Assembly: GCA_017935045.1 (NCBI GenBank)
Contig: JAGBIJ010000020.1
Span: forward strand, 62,001 to 126,000
Source: Muribaculaceae bacterium
GTDB taxonomy: Bacteria > Bacteroidota > Bacteroidia > Bacteroidales > Muribaculaceae
Direction: 5' to 3'
Length of the DNA: 64,000 nt
The number at the start of each line of letters is the position of its first letter. Position 1 is the stretch's first letter. The position numbers and the translations under genes were made by a program. The notes under the pieces were generated by a model. It worked only from the letters and a program-made list of their open reading frames with translations, was not told the origin of the DNA and did not search any database. Below are positions 8,362 to 17,756 of this stretch, piece by piece.

Positions 8362-9912
8362 TTACATCGCCACGGCCTCGGAGACGAGGGCTACCGCGCG
8401 AACCCTGATTGCGCTTGTCTTGCCGCCGTTGAACACGTGGCCGCTGCCCATGTCAACGATCGACGCGTAGGAAGAATCAAATTCAGTTGATGACCAATAC
8501 CAATCATCTATTAGCAATCCTTCCCTGCCGAATACCCTTAACTTCTTATTTAAAGAATCTCTATACTTGTAAATCAATTTCAGCCTTTCTATAGACGGAG
8601 CCCCATTACGGCAAGCATAATCCCAATTACCTTCGCCGGCATCTTCCATCGCCACAAGAAAAGCATCTGTTTCATCTTTGATTACTACTCCTTTGGGTTT
8701 ATAATCAGATTTGTCAGATGAGGACAGATTTTTCCACTGATCATCAGTAAAATAGAAAATATTGCCGTCTTTATCAGATACACAAAGGCTCAGGTGCTGT
8801 GCTTTCCGCAATCCATCGCCTTTTTTGCTTACTGTAGTTTTCTTCGTGAGAGCTTCGGCGACTGTGACGGGTTGAGCGGCGGAGAGGGTCAGGTCGCGGG
8901 TCAGAGTCTGGTAGCCGGGGCTGCTGACGGTCAGCTTGTGCCGGCCTTCAAGCAGCTCAGTAAAGACTTGGGGGGTGGTACCGGCCTGTTTGCCGTCGAT
9001 GGTTATGGTGGCGCCGGCGGGTTTGCAGGTCACATCAAGGCGCGCGTAAATCGGGGTCAGGGCGGGTATCTCTACCGTGCGGGTCTCTCTTTCGGCCACA
9101 TCGAAGGATGTGCGGTACGGCTCGTGACCCTCAAGAGTGGCTTCAAGCTGATAGGTGCCGGCACCGAGGGCGCCGCTCCAGCTACCGGTGCCTTTGCGCT
9201 GGCCGTTGAGGCTGATGACGGTGCCTGGAGTGGCGGCGGTCACGGTCACGTTGGACATTCTTGACTGGAGCGTGACATTTTTTACAACCTTGTCGCCTCC
9301 CTTCATGATAGTGAAAGCGCCTTTTTCGGCCAGATAGCCGGGTGCTTCGACGGAGTAGCTGTGGTCGCCGTAGCGGCAGAAAAGTATCGTCTCGCCGTCG
9401 GCGACCTCGGCGAGCTGACCGTCTACATGCACCACAACATTGCTCTTAGGGGTTACGCTCAGGACAAAGTAATTGCCACCGGGGTCAGCCGGCCCGGAGG
9501 GACGGCCGAGCAGGTAAGGGGGGACATCGAGACGCAGCTCGTAGGCCGTCTTAGGACTGAGCAGAGCTATGTCGCTGAAGTCGGTGAAGCAGACGCGCAG
9601 CGTCTCCGCACCGGGACAATGAATCTTAAACTCGCGTGTGCCGGGACTGATGCCTTCGCGGTAAGCCTCGAGCCATACCCAGTATTCGTTGGTATGAAAC
9701 TCGGCATCGCCTATCATGTTGCCGTCAAACTCCACGCCCTGCACCGGCAGAAGCACCTTGACGAGAGCCGCCTCCACGCCATTGGCATCGGGACGTATCA
9801 TGGAGCCGCGAAGCACGTCGGAGACAGGCTCAAGAGAGAGCGGACGCAGCTGCTGAGCCAGAGCCGGCAGCACGGCGGTCAAAACAAGAATCAAGCTATA
9901 TATCAGTCGCAT
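8362..9912 (-). CDS. secreted PEGA-repeat protein with C-terminal FISUMP/DUF1566-like domain
   Basis: The 516-residue protein has a signal peptide at about 1-19 ending ALAQ. Residues of about 20-145 form a region without a domain I recognise. From about 148 to 365 come at least three PEGA-type beta repeats, recognisable by VTVTAATPGTVISLNGQ, DVTCKPAGATITIDGKQAG and the recurring G..Y/H-x-L-x-V...GY pattern. PEGA repeats occur in envelope proteins and next to Ser/Thr kinases. The C terminus (about 375-516), with DWYWSSTEFDSSYAS and IRVRAV, resembles the FISUMP/DUF1566 domain also present in the gene at 60118. A Bacteroidetes promoter precedes it. Foldback repeats flank it on both sides. Confidence 0.8.
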   Translation of the reverse strand: MRLIYSLILVLTAVLPALAQQLRPLSLEPVSDVLRGSMIRPDANGVEAALVKVLLPVQGVEFDGNMIGDAEFHTNEYWVWLEAYREGISPGTREFKIHCPGAETLRVCFTDFSDIALLSPKTAYELRLDVPPYLLGRPSGPADPGGNYFVLSVTPKSNVVVHVDGQLAEVADGETILFCRYGDHSYSVEAPGYLAEKGAFTIMKGGDKVVKNVTLQSRMSNVTVTAATPGTVISLNGQRKGTGSWSGALGAGTYQLEATLEGHEPYRTSFDVAERETRTVEIPALTPIYARLDVTCKPAGATITIDGKQAGTTPQVFTELLEGRHKLTVSSPGYQTLTRDLTLSAAQPVTVAEALTKKTTVSKKGDGLRKAQHLSLCVSDKDGNIFYFTDDQWKNLSSSDKSDYKPKGVVIKDETDAFLVAMEDAGEGNWDYACRNGAPSIERLKLIYKYRDSLNKKLRVFGREGLLIDDWYWSSTEFDSSYASIVDMGSGHVFNGGKTSAIRVRAVALVSEAVAM

Positions 9913-9935
9913 AGGTCAATCAGTATTAGCAAGCA

Positions 9936-9967
9936 CAAAAATACAAAAAATTTGCTGCCTCGGCAAA
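9936..9967 (-). promoter_or_regulatory. promoter of the PEGA-protein gene
   Basis: On the minus strand TTTG (9967-9964) lies 20 nt before TATTTTTG (9943-9936), fitting the Bacteroidetes consensus. The leader to the ATG at 9912 would be about 20 nt. Confidence 0.65.
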
Positions 9968-10097
9968 TACCATCCAGCAAATTACATGATAAGGCGGTAA
10001 AAAGTGCCTTTCAACCGGGATAGCGCAGGCACAAGTGTGGCCGACGGTTAAAAACCGCCTTTCCACGGGGCGGGCTGGGCGGATAATTTTGGTGTCT

Positions 10098-10245
10098 CCG
10101 GGACGTTGGCAACAACCACGGGAAACGGCATCGGCGGGAGCGTCCCATGCATTAGTACGCCCCCGCAGGGGCCGCTGGCCTACACTGGCCCGGTCCCCCG
10201 GGTAACAAGCACCCGGGGTTAACAAAATTACAGGCCTCCGGCCTG
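10098..10245 (-). repeat. foldback repeat, degenerate copy R3
   Basis: The right half matches R2 and R4 well (GGGGCCGCTGGCCTAC, then AACAAGCACCCGGGG, ending CAGGCCTCCGGCCTG at 10231-10245). The left half survives only as a degraded version, with AACGGCATCGGCGGG in place of AACGGCTCCGGAGG. It appears older than R2 and R4. Confidence 0.7.
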
Positions 10246-10383
10246 CCTCGCCGCTTCCGCCCTCTCCCTGATACATCGTCAACACGGCATTCAGCTTGCT
10301 ATTGCCGAATCCGCTCATTTTCTGATATACCGCCAAAACGGCATTATCGCATTTACATGCTAACAATACGTCAGTTGCGGCGT

Positions 10384-10570
10384 CAGGCCGGTGGCCTGAA
10401 ATATTGTTAGCCCCGGGTGCTTGCCACCCGGGGTATCGCCAGCAACCATGAAGACGGCTCCGGAGGAGGTGTACTTATTCATAGTACGCCTCCGCTGGAG
10501 CCGTTGGCCTACACCTGACCCGGTACCCCGGGTGACAAGCACCAGGGCTAACAAAAAGGCCTCCGGCCTT
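10384..10570. repeat. foldback repeat, complete copy R4
   Basis: R4 has the same palindromic design as R2: left arm starting CAGGCCGGTGGCCTG, nested CCCGGGTGC hairpin, central GGCTCCGGAGGAGG and GGAGCCGTTGGCC blocks, and a right arm with GTACCCCGGGTGACAAGCAC. The right arm end is shortened to AAGGCCTCCGGCCTT. Sequence 5' of it (about 10345-10383) also matches the flank of R2, so the repeated unit is larger than the palindrome. Confidence 0.8.
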
Positions 10571-10656
10571 GGGCGCCGCCTCCGCCAGTTTCCGATATAT
10601 CCGCAAATATGGCATTATCGAATTTATAACACTGCATTGGGGCTGACCCGGTGCTA

Positions 10657-11160
10657 TCAGTATTCGGGATTTACGAGGAAGTAGTCGTTGCCTTCTCTGT
10701 CTCTCAGGGAAACGAGGAAAAGCTCGACGTCCTCGGCGGTCAGCGCGTTTTGAGCGAGTTTCGCTTTCGTTACCGAATCCTCGGTCCACACGTTCTCGCA
10801 CAAGATACCGATTAGTATGACGCTGCAGTCCAGGGATTTACCGTCCTTCTTGAGATTTTCGTTTATTTTCTTCCATCTCAGCTGAAAGGATTTCTCAGCC
10901 TGCGGCGGGACATTGGCGAGGAACCATTTCGCCCCGATGTGCGCCGAATCCTGCGCCAAGCCGCGATACAGGCAGTCGAAGTACTGTCGCGCGAGAGAGT
11001 CAGTGTCTATGGCCGCGCGCAGCTCTCTCTCGATTTCAGCCCTGCTGTTGCTCACTTCAGCGACATTCCGCGCTTTGTTATTCGAGCAATCGCAGAGAGC
11101 GGACGGAAGCATTACGAAAATCAATCCTATAAGCAGGAATATCTGAAAGTTTTTCTTCAT
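10657..11160 (-). CDS. small exported protein of unknown function
   Basis: The 167-residue protein has a Lys-rich start and a hydrophobic segment at about 5-23, ending LPSALCDC. This can be read as a signal peptide, and possibly as a lipoprotein signal with the cysteine near residue 24 or 26, though the lipobox is not classical. The rest is soluble, with charged helices and a C terminus RDREGNDYFLVNPEY. I do not recognise the family. It lies downstream of the complex I terminator hairpin and has no clear TAnnTTTG box of its own. Confidence 0.65.
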   Translation of the reverse strand: MKKNFQIFLLIGLIFVMLPSALCDCSNNKARNVAEVSNSRAEIERELRAAIDTDSLARQYFDCLYRGLAQDSAHIGAKWFLANVPPQAEKSFQLRWKKINENLKKDGKSLDCSVILIGILCENVWTEDSVTKAKLAQNALTAEDVELFLVSLRDREGNDYFLVNPEY

Positions 11161-11222
11161 ATCCGATTGTATTAGAAATTTGTCTGCAATAGCAGGGGAA
11201 AAAGGTTTGTGAAAAGATACAA

Positions 11223-11252
11223 TAACCCCGTAAATCGAAATTTACGGGGTTA
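11223..11252 (-). terminator. hairpin terminator after nuoN
   Basis: TAACCCCGTAAAT (11223-11235) and its exact complement ATTTACGGGGTTA (11240-11252) form a 13-bp stem with a 4-nt CGAA loop. It lies 18 bp beyond the nuoN stop. On the minus strand it is followed by TTGTATCTTTTC, so it fits the end of the nuo-atp transcript. Confidence 0.75.
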
Positions 11253-11270
11253 CTGGATTTATAGAGCTTA

Positions 11271-12755
11271 TTAGAGAAGGCTTGCGAAGAATCCATTGGC
11301 GGCAGCCTGGTCGCTGACACAGTAGATAGTGCCATAGACACAGCTGATTATACCGAGCAATACAATGCCGAGGGTGCATATCCACAGAGCAAAACGCTCA
11401 ATGCAGCTGCTGCGGAACGAGGGAACCACAGGCTCGTCGGGGCTGATCCACATGGCCTTGACTACGAGCAGGTAGTAGTACAGCGATATGATGGTGTTAA
11501 TCAACGCTATAAGCACAAGCACATACAGAGCTGTGCTTTCATGCTCAGTCACGGATGTGAAGATCAGTATCTTGGAGAAGAATCCGGCGAACGGCGGGAT
11601 ACCGGCCAGCGAGAAGACGGCCAGCGTCATGGCGAATGAAAGCCAGGGGTTGGTCTTGTGCAGACCCTTGTAGTCATCCATGCTGACAAGACCTGTCTTG
11701 TTCTCGATAGCCTGAATAACGCCGAAGACGCCGAGGTTGCTGAAGATGTAGACCAGGATATAGAATATCATGGAGGTCATGCCCAACACGTTGGCTGCGA
11801 TTATACCTAACATGATGTAGCCTGCCTGCGATACGGAGGAGAACGCCATGAATCGCTTCATGTTACGCTGACGTATGGCGAAGAGGTTGCCGACTGTGAT
11901 TGTCAGTATAATCAAGGCATACATCATCCACTCCCACACATCGGAGTAAACGGAGCCGAAGACCTGGCAGAGCACTACGAGGAACGCGAACGCGGCCGAG
12001 CCCTTGGAGATGACCGACAGATAGGAAGTGACAGACGTAGGCGCTCCCTGATAAGTATCGGCAGTCCAGAGATGGAAAGGCACGAGCGAGAGCTTGAAGC
12101 CGAAGCCGGCAATCACGAATGAGAGAGCCGTAATCAGCATCACACTGTTGGGCTGAGTAGCGATCATGTCGGCGATGTCGGAAAAGTAGAGCGAACCTCC
12201 GGACAGTGCGTACACGAAGCTGAGCCCCATCATGAATATAGCGGAGGAGAAAACAGCAGTAAAGATATACTTCACGGCAGCCTCATGGCTCTCATATTTG
12301 TTTTTATTGAAAGCGACCATAGCGGCGAGCGGAAGCGACGCGCTCTCCAGACCGATGATGAACAGCAGGAAATGACGGGCTGAAATCATCAGATACATGC
12401 CGAACAGCGTGACGAACAAAAGCTCGAAGAACTCTCCGCGTCTTATCGCGCCATCCTCGGAGTCTACCCAGTTTACTGCCTGGAGCAGCACGATGAAAGC
12501 GCCTATGTTGAGTATGCACTTTACAGTGGAGATGACCGGAGACGTCTCATACATGCCGTTGAACGCCGTGACAGCATCACCGCAGCAGAAAAATCCGGCT
12601 ACCGTAGCCAATCCGAAACATATTATCGCCAACGGTGTGGTGGCCTTGCGGCCCTTGTCCGAGGCAAAGGTATCGAATAAGAATACGATCAGGAAGACTG
12701 CCAGTACGAGCAGCTCCATACGCATTGCGAAAAATTGTGAATAATCCAAATTCAT
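11271..12755 (-). CDS. nuoN: NADH-quinone oxidoreductase subunit N
   Basis: NuoN is one of three antiporter-like proton-pumping subunits of the complex I membrane arm. The 494-residue protein shows about 14 hydrophobic helices, with the family lysine in KYIFTAVFSSAIFMMGLSF and the proton-antiporter core KLSLVPFHLWTADTYQGAP near residue 230. SLAGIPPFAGFFSKILIF near residue 390 is the NuoN-type discontinuous helix. It is the last gene of the array and is followed by a hairpin terminator. Confidence 0.96.
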   Translation of the reverse strand: MNLDYSQFFAMRMELLVLAVFLIVFLFDTFASDKGRKATTPLAIICFGLATVAGFFCCGDAVTAFNGMYETSPVISTVKCILNIGAFIVLLQAVNWVDSEDGAIRRGEFFELLFVTLFGMYLMISARHFLLFIIGLESASLPLAAMVAFNKNKYESHEAAVKYIFTAVFSSAIFMMGLSFVYALSGGSLYFSDIADMIATQPNSVMLITALSFVIAGFGFKLSLVPFHLWTADTYQGAPTSVTSYLSVISKGSAAFAFLVVLCQVFGSVYSDVWEWMMYALIILTITVGNLFAIRQRNMKRFMAFSSVSQAGYIMLGIIAANVLGMTSMIFYILVYIFSNLGVFGVIQAIENKTGLVSMDDYKGLHKTNPWLSFAMTLAVFSLAGIPPFAGFFSKILIFTSVTEHESTALYVLVLIALINTIISLYYYLLVVKAMWISPDEPVVPSFRSSCIERFALWICTLGIVLLGIISCVYGTIYCVSDQAAANGFFASLL

Positions 12756-12785
12756 TGTTGTCTGTTTTTCTTATTCTTAGAGTTA

Positions 12786-14303
12786 TCAGATTGCAGCAGT
12801 CAGATTCTTCATTATAGGAATAAAACTCTGCTGTATTGTCTCGTTAATCCAGTTGGGGAAGCAACCTATGGCTGTGATGCAGACGATCAGTGTCACAGTA
12901 GACAGACGTTCCCACCAGGTGGCATCAGTAAGCTGGCGATGATGTTCGTCCTGTACCTTGCCAAGCAGAAGCTTGCCGACGACACGCAATATGTAGACTG
13001 CGGTTATCACGATGGAGCAGGTGGCTGCAATGACGAAGACGCGGTGGAACATGTCTGCGTGCTCAAACGAACCGAAGAAGATAGTCATCTCGGCTACGAA
13101 GCCCGACAGACCCGGCAGACCCAGAGAAGCGAAACCGGCTATCATGTAGCAGACACCCAGATAAGGCATAATCTGCATCAGACCGCCCATCTTGCGGATG
13201 TCGCGGGTATGCGTGCGTCCGTAAATCATACCGATCAGCGCGAAGAACAGGGCTGTCATCAGACCGTGAGAGAGCATCTGAAGGATGGCGCCGGTCATCG
13301 CCGTGGTGTTGAGCATCAGGATTGCGAACAGCACCATGCCGCAGTGCGACACCGATGAGTAAGCGTTGATATATTTGAGGTCAGTCTGAACGCAGGCCGA
13401 GAAGGCTCCATAGACGATACTTATACCGGTAAGTACGATGAAAATCCATGCCAGATCGTTGGCAGCCTGAGGCAGCAGGTAGATGGCGATGCGGAAGCAG
13501 CCATAGCCGCCGAGTTTCATAAGCACACCGGCATGAAGCATTGATACCGCTGTCGGAGCGCAGGCGTGGCCGTCGGGACTCCATGTGTGGAAGGGGAACA
13601 TGGCGCCGAGTACGCCGAAGCCTACGAATGTCATCGGGAACAGGAAGTACTGCCAACCTGTGCTGATGGAATTGTTGCGGGCTATCTCAAGGATATTCCA
13701 TGTGTGGGCCGCGCCGTCTGCTCCGGGACCGGAGTGCCAATAGATGCCGAGCAAGCCGAGCATAAGGAAAGCCGAACCACCCATGAGCATCAATGTCAGC
13801 TTCATGGCTGAATACTCCTTGCGGCCGGTTCCCCAGACTCCGATCAGCAGATACATGGGAATCAGAGCTACCTCATAGAACATGAACATCGTGAAGATGT
13901 CTATAGTGATAAAGAAGCCGAACACACCCATGGACAACAGTGCGAACCACAGGAAGAAGTTGCGCGGCAGCGGATCGATTTTCCATGAGGCGAACGTTCC
14001 GGCGAAGACAATGATGGCTGAAAGCATCAGCATCAGTACTGAAATACCGTCAACGCCGACAGAAAGCTTGATATTCAGCGGAGCGTACCAGGTCCAGTGA
14101 CCCTGGAAGAGCATTTCATCCTGCACACCGGCGGCACGCAGTTCAAGAAACGATACGCACACATAGCCGGCAAGCACCAGCAGAGCGGTGGACAAGACCA
14201 CCATGACGGCACGAATCTGGTTCATTTTGCGGCAGACTGCCAACCCGGCCAGCATAAGCATCGGGATGATGACAAACCAAATCAGAATATTAGAAAGTAT
14301 CAT
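12786..14303 (-). CDS. nuoM: NADH-quinone oxidoreductase subunit M
   Basis: NuoM is an antiporter-like proton-pumping subunit of complex I. The 505-residue protein has FYEVALIPMYLLIG with the conserved glutamate near residue 143, MFPFHTWSPDGHACAPTAVS near 237 and SSVSHCGMVLF near 318. GLPGLSGFVAEMTIFFGSF near 403 closes the pump domain. It lies 42 bp after nuoL and 30 bp before nuoN, without a promoter between them. Confidence 0.96.
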   Translation of the reverse strand: MILSNILIWFVIIPMLMLAGLAVCRKMNQIRAVMVVLSTALLVLAGYVCVSFLELRAAGVQDEMLFQGHWTWYAPLNIKLSVGVDGISVLMLMLSAIIVFAGTFASWKIDPLPRNFFLWFALLSMGVFGFFITIDIFTMFMFYEVALIPMYLLIGVWGTGRKEYSAMKLTLMLMGGSAFLMLGLLGIYWHSGPGADGAAHTWNILEIARNNSISTGWQYFLFPMTFVGFGVLGAMFPFHTWSPDGHACAPTAVSMLHAGVLMKLGGYGCFRIAIYLLPQAANDLAWIFIVLTGISIVYGAFSACVQTDLKYINAYSSVSHCGMVLFAILMLNTTAMTGAILQMLSHGLMTALFFALIGMIYGRTHTRDIRKMGGLMQIMPYLGVCYMIAGFASLGLPGLSGFVAEMTIFFGSFEHADMFHRVFVIAATCSIVITAVYILRVVGKLLLGKVQDEHHRQLTDATWWERLSTVTLIVCITAIGCFPNWINETIQQSFIPIMKNLTAAI

Positions 14304-14345
14304 AGTCAGTTAGTGTCAATTATAGGTCGTTAGCAAAATGTAGTC

Positions 14346-16322
14346 TTAAAGTATGGCCCAGGCGGTAACTGCAGCAAGAGCGACAGCGCCAAGGAAGTAC
14401 CACCAGACGTATGCCTGAATACTTCCGCTCTGGAAACCACGAATCGCATAAGATGTCTTCTGAGTGACTTTGGCGAACATGTCCATGGTGCCGTCAATGA
14501 TGTGGCGGTCGAACCAGGCGATGGCGCTACAGATACCGTTGAAGATAATCTTGTGAGTGATAAACATATAGATTTCGTCCCAATAGAAGCGGTGGTGGGC
14601 TGCTGTCCAGAGTCCGGGCCAGATTGCGGCCACCTTGTCGGGCAGAGAATTCTTCTTGCGGTACATGATAGTAGCCAGCAGAATTGCGGCCGCGGCTACG
14701 CAGAGACTCGGAATAGCCACGCCTACCCAGTCAATATGTATATGATAGGGTTCTCCGTTCCAAGTCACAAGCTCGCCGAAAGGTATGAAACCGGCTACGC
14801 AGCTGACAGCGGCAAGTATGATGAGCGGCAGGCTCATTTGCCACGGGGCGTCATGGGGAGTATGATGCTTGTAGTGCGGATTCTCGTCCCACCAGAATAT
14901 CAGGTAGTAGAGACGGAACATATAGAACGCAGTCAGACCGGCTACGGCAGTCATCCAGATTCCCCAGAAAGTACTGTAGCCGTACATGGCCGAAAGCATT
15001 TCGTCTTTGGAGAAGAATCCGGAGAAAGGCCAGATACCGGCAATGGCCAGACAGCCGATAAGGAATGTCCAATGGGTAATAGGCATATATTTGCGCAGAC
15101 CGCCCATAGCTGTATAGTCGTTGGAGTGAACGGCGTGGATAAGCGCGCCGGCGCCAAGGAACAAGAGCGCTTTGAACATAGCATGCGTAAACAGATGGAA
15201 CATGGAGGCCATATAACCCAGACCCTCATGTATCTCCGGGCGTGCGACACCGAGTGAAACCATCATAAACGCAATCTGAGAAATAGTAGAGAACGCAAGG
15301 ACGCGCTTGATGTCAATCTGCGTACAGGCGACTACTGCGGCATAGAGAGCTGTAATCGCACCGATGCCGGTAATGAAATCAAGCGAGGCAGGCTCCATCA
15401 GATAGAGCGGGAACATACGGGCCACCAGATAGACGCCGGCCACAACCATGGTGGCAGCGTGAATAAGAGCGGACACCGGTGTCGGGCCCTCCATAGCGTC
15501 AGGAAGCCAGATGTGCAGAGGCATCATGGCCGATTTACCCATACCGCCGGTAAATATCAGCACCAAAGCCCAGGTCAGCACGGAGCAGCCCATGAATACC
15601 GAGCCGCTGCCTATGGTATTGAATACTTCTTCAGGGCCGCCGGCTTGCGTCAGGTCGATGAAGTTGAATGTCTTTGTATAATAAGAGAGAATCAGAATAC
15701 CGATCAGCATGCCGAGGTCTGCAAAACGCGTCACGATAAATGCCTTCTTCGATGCGGCTACAGCCGACTGAAGCTTGTAATAGAAACCGATAAGCAGGTA
15801 TGAACTTACACCTACCAGCTCCCAGAAGATATACATCTGGAATATATTGGTGGCTACGACAAGACCGAGCATAGAGAAGGAGAATAGCGACAGGAACGCA
15901 TAGAAACGCTGGAAGCCTTTCTCTCCTTCCATATATCCCCAGGAATACAGATGCACGAAGAAAGATATTGTAGTAATCACTACAAGCATCATCGCACTGA
16001 TCGGGTCAAGAAGGAAGCCCAGATTGACTGTAAGCGTACCACGCTCAAATGCCCAGGATAGCCAGGTAACGTCAAACATCTGTATCTGCTGACGCACGCC
16101 GTCTACAATAAACGGCATCGACATGCCGTCGGCAGTAATGGCGCTGCCTGAGCTGAAAAAGTATGTGTATGCCACAATGTAGGACAGCACCATAGTGGTA
16201 CCCATACCGCAGATACCAAGCACGCCGGCCATCTTATGGCTCATCTTCATTCCGGTGAGTCCCAAGATAAGGAACATCGCTATCGGAATCGCGAGGATTA
16301 AAATTGGTAATGTGATATCCAT
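14346..16322 (-). CDS. nuoL: NADH-quinone oxidoreductase subunit L
   Basis: NuoL is the distal antiporter-like subunit of complex I, with the long lateral helix in its C terminus. The 658-residue length is normal for NuoL. Visible motifs are FWELVGVSSYLLIGFYY near residue 167, KSAMMPLHIWLPDAMEGPTP near 263, LIHAATMVVAGVYL near 286 and GIWPFSGFFSKDEML near 435. It starts 3 bp after the nuoK stop. Confidence 0.97.
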   Translation of the reverse strand: MDITLPILILAIPIAMFLILGLTGMKMSHKMAGVLGICGMGTTMVLSYIVAYTYFFSSGSAITADGMSMPFIVDGVRQQIQMFDVTWLSWAFERGTLTVNLGFLLDPISAMMLVVITTISFFVHLYSWGYMEGEKGFQRFYAFLSLFSFSMLGLVVATNIFQMYIFWELVGVSSYLLIGFYYKLQSAVAASKKAFIVTRFADLGMLIGILILSYYTKTFNFIDLTQAGGPEEVFNTIGSGSVFMGCSVLTWALVLIFTGGMGKSAMMPLHIWLPDAMEGPTPVSALIHAATMVVAGVYLVARMFPLYLMEPASLDFITGIGAITALYAAVVACTQIDIKRVLAFSTISQIAFMMVSLGVARPEIHEGLGYMASMFHLFTHAMFKALLFLGAGALIHAVHSNDYTAMGGLRKYMPITHWTFLIGCLAIAGIWPFSGFFSKDEMLSAMYGYSTFWGIWMTAVAGLTAFYMFRLYYLIFWWDENPHYKHHTPHDAPWQMSLPLIILAAVSCVAGFIPFGELVTWNGEPYHIHIDWVGVAIPSLCVAAAAILLATIMYRKKNSLPDKVAAIWPGLWTAAHHRFYWDEIYMFITHKIIFNGICSAIAWFDRHIIDGTMDMFAKVTQKTSYAIRGFQSGSIQAYVWWYFLGAVALAAVTAWAIL

Positions 16323-16325
16323 ATC

Positions 16326-16643
16326 TTAGAATTTCAATTTAGTGATTTCCTTTACGTCAACATTCTTCACTGCGCGGAAGATATTGATGATAATCGCGAT
16401 TGCGAGAGCCGTCTCCGCTGCTGCGATACCGATGGAGAACAGTGTGAAGAACATGCCTTCCAACTCGCCGGGGAACAGGAAGCGATTGAAAATCACAAAG
16501 TTCAAATCTACGGCGTTAAGCATAAGCTCGAGCGAGATAAGAATCGCGATAAGATTACGACGGGTAATGAAACCGAATACTCCGCATGCGAACATGATGA
16601 GACTCGGAATAAGGTACATGAGCATATCAAGATTCATAATCAT
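16326..16643 (-). CDS. nuoK: NADH-quinone oxidoreductase subunit K
   Basis: NuoK is a small subunit with three transmembrane helices; its membrane glutamates link proton transfer between the pumps. Chosen from the ATG at 16643 it has 105 residues, close to the family norm, and includes NLIAILISLELMLNAVDLNF with the conserved Glu near residue 37 and the second Glu in AAAETALAIAII. An ATG six bases later (16637) is equally possible. A longer frame starting at 16673 would overlap nuoJ by 29 nt and is not needed. Confidence 0.94.
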   Translation of the reverse strand: MIMNLDMLMYLIPSLIMFACGVFGFITRRNLIAILISLELMLNAVDLNFVIFNRFLFPGELEGMFFTLFSIGIAAAETALAIAIIINIFRAVKNVDVKEITKLKF

Positions 16644-16644
16644 A

Positions 16645-17169
16645 TCAGCGTTTGCGGGCGATAGCGATACCACCGATTATACATGCGAGTAACAACACAC
16701 TGACTGCCTCAAACGGAAGCATGTAGCCGAATTTGTCGGTACTGAGCAGTTTTGAGCCAATCATCTGCATATCCACATCGTTGGCCGTAAGGGCTGTCTG
16801 TAGCGACATGCCTTCTGCGAAAGGCATGGTGTACAGGGCGTAGCCCAGCAGCGCCACACCAAGCAGGGAAGCCAATATGCCGACAAAGCGACGGTGCATC
16901 GTGAGGACTTTGCTGTCATCGGCCGGATGCTGGGTCAGCAGAATAGAGAATACGAAGAGGACAAGAATACCGCCGGCATAGACTGCAATCTGAACAGCGC
17001 CGAGGAATTCGTATCCAAGCTGAAAATAAAAGACGGCCGTACCCAACAGGACAAACAGCAGATAGGTGGCGGCACGCAGTATTTTACGCGTTGTGACCGC
17101 CATCACAGAGAATATGATGATGACGAGACTCACCACGAAATACAATACGATATTTCCTATAGATTCCAT
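16645..17169 (-). CDS. nuoJ: NADH-quinone oxidoreductase subunit J
   Basis: NuoJ is a complex I membrane subunit with about five helices, next to the quinone-linked E-channel. The 174-residue protein has the conserved LGAVQIAVYAGGILVLFVFS near residue 60, including the family tyrosine. The stop lies one base before the nuoK ATG, and nuoI ends 11 bp upstream, so translation is coupled along this part of the array. Confidence 0.95.
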   Translation of the reverse strand: MESIGNIVLYFVVSLVIIIFSVMAVTTRKILRAATYLLFVLLGTAVFYFQLGYEFLGAVQIAVYAGGILVLFVFSILLTQHPADDSKVLTMHRRFVGILASLLGVALLGYALYTMPFAEGMSLQTALTANDVDMQMIGSKLLSTDKFGYMLPFEAVSVLLLACIIGGIAIARKR

Positions 17170-17180
17170 TATATGAATTA

Positions 17181-17756
17181 TTATTTATCAGTAGGAGTTG
17201 AAGTCGCGGCATCGGATTTGGCGGCTGCGGCGTCTGCAGGCTTCGCGGCAGGCGCGGCGGGCTTGGCAGCCGGAGCAGCCTTGGCGGGAGCCGGGGCATC
17301 CGGAACTTCTGGTTTATAGTTGAGTTGCTTGACAAGACTGTCACGTGTGAAGACGGCCTGCTCGAAATCGTTGGAGAACTCGAGAGCGTTCTGCGGACAT
17401 GTGGTCACACAAAGCATACAGAACGTGCAGCTTCCGAGATCATACAAATATTTGTCAAGCTTCCTTTTCTTTTTTCCGTCAGGCAGTTCCACCATCTTTG
17501 TGGTAAGCTTGATGGTGCCATTCGGACAATTCATCTGGCAGATACCGCAACCTATACATTTATGGCGACCTTCCTCGTCATATTTCAGAGTTAACTCGGC
17601 ACGGAAGCGGTCAGAAATCTGGAGTGTATCACGATTTTCGGGATAACACTCAGTAATCTTAGGTGTGACAAGCTCCTTGCCGGTAACCTGCATACCTTTC
17701 ACCAGACTTTTAATGCCTTGTCCTACCGATGAAAAATATTCCTTAATGTTACTCAT
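17181..17756 (-). CDS. nuoI: NADH-quinone oxidoreductase subunit I (2x 4Fe-4S)
   Basis: NuoI carries clusters N6a and N6b in the peripheral arm and passes electrons towards NuoB. The 191-residue protein has two ferredoxin motifs, CIGCGICQMNCP near residue 75 and CTFCMLCVTTCP near 114, with all eight cysteines. The start at 17756 gives the sensible N terminus MSNIKEYFSSVG. The C terminus is a low-complexity Ala/Pro/Lys tail of about 40 residues from PDAPAPAKAA onward, which is not part of the fold. It is the first nuo gene after the atp block, 199 bp downstream of atpG. Confidence 0.95.
   Translation of the reverse strand: MSNIKEYFSSVGQGIKSLVKGMQVTGKELVTPKITECYPENRDTLQISDRFRAELTLKYDEEGRHKCIGCGICQMNCPNGTIKLTTKMVELPDGKKKRKLDKYLYDLGSCTFCMLCVTTCPQNALEFSNDFEQAVFTRDSLVKQLNYKPEVPDAPAPAKAAPAAKPAAPAAKPADAAAAKSDAATSTPTDK

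Larger units (their letters stand above)
9968..10656. other. repeat-filled intergenic region upstream of the PEGA gene
   Basis: No believable gene is present. The region contains a small inverted motif near 10007-10065 (CCTTTCAACCGGG and related GGTTAAAAACCG pieces), a degenerate half copy R3, a flanking extension shared with the left cluster (a TACGTCAGTTGCGGCGTCAGG block just before R4), the complete copy R4, and about 85 bases of plain sequence. Confidence 0.65.
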
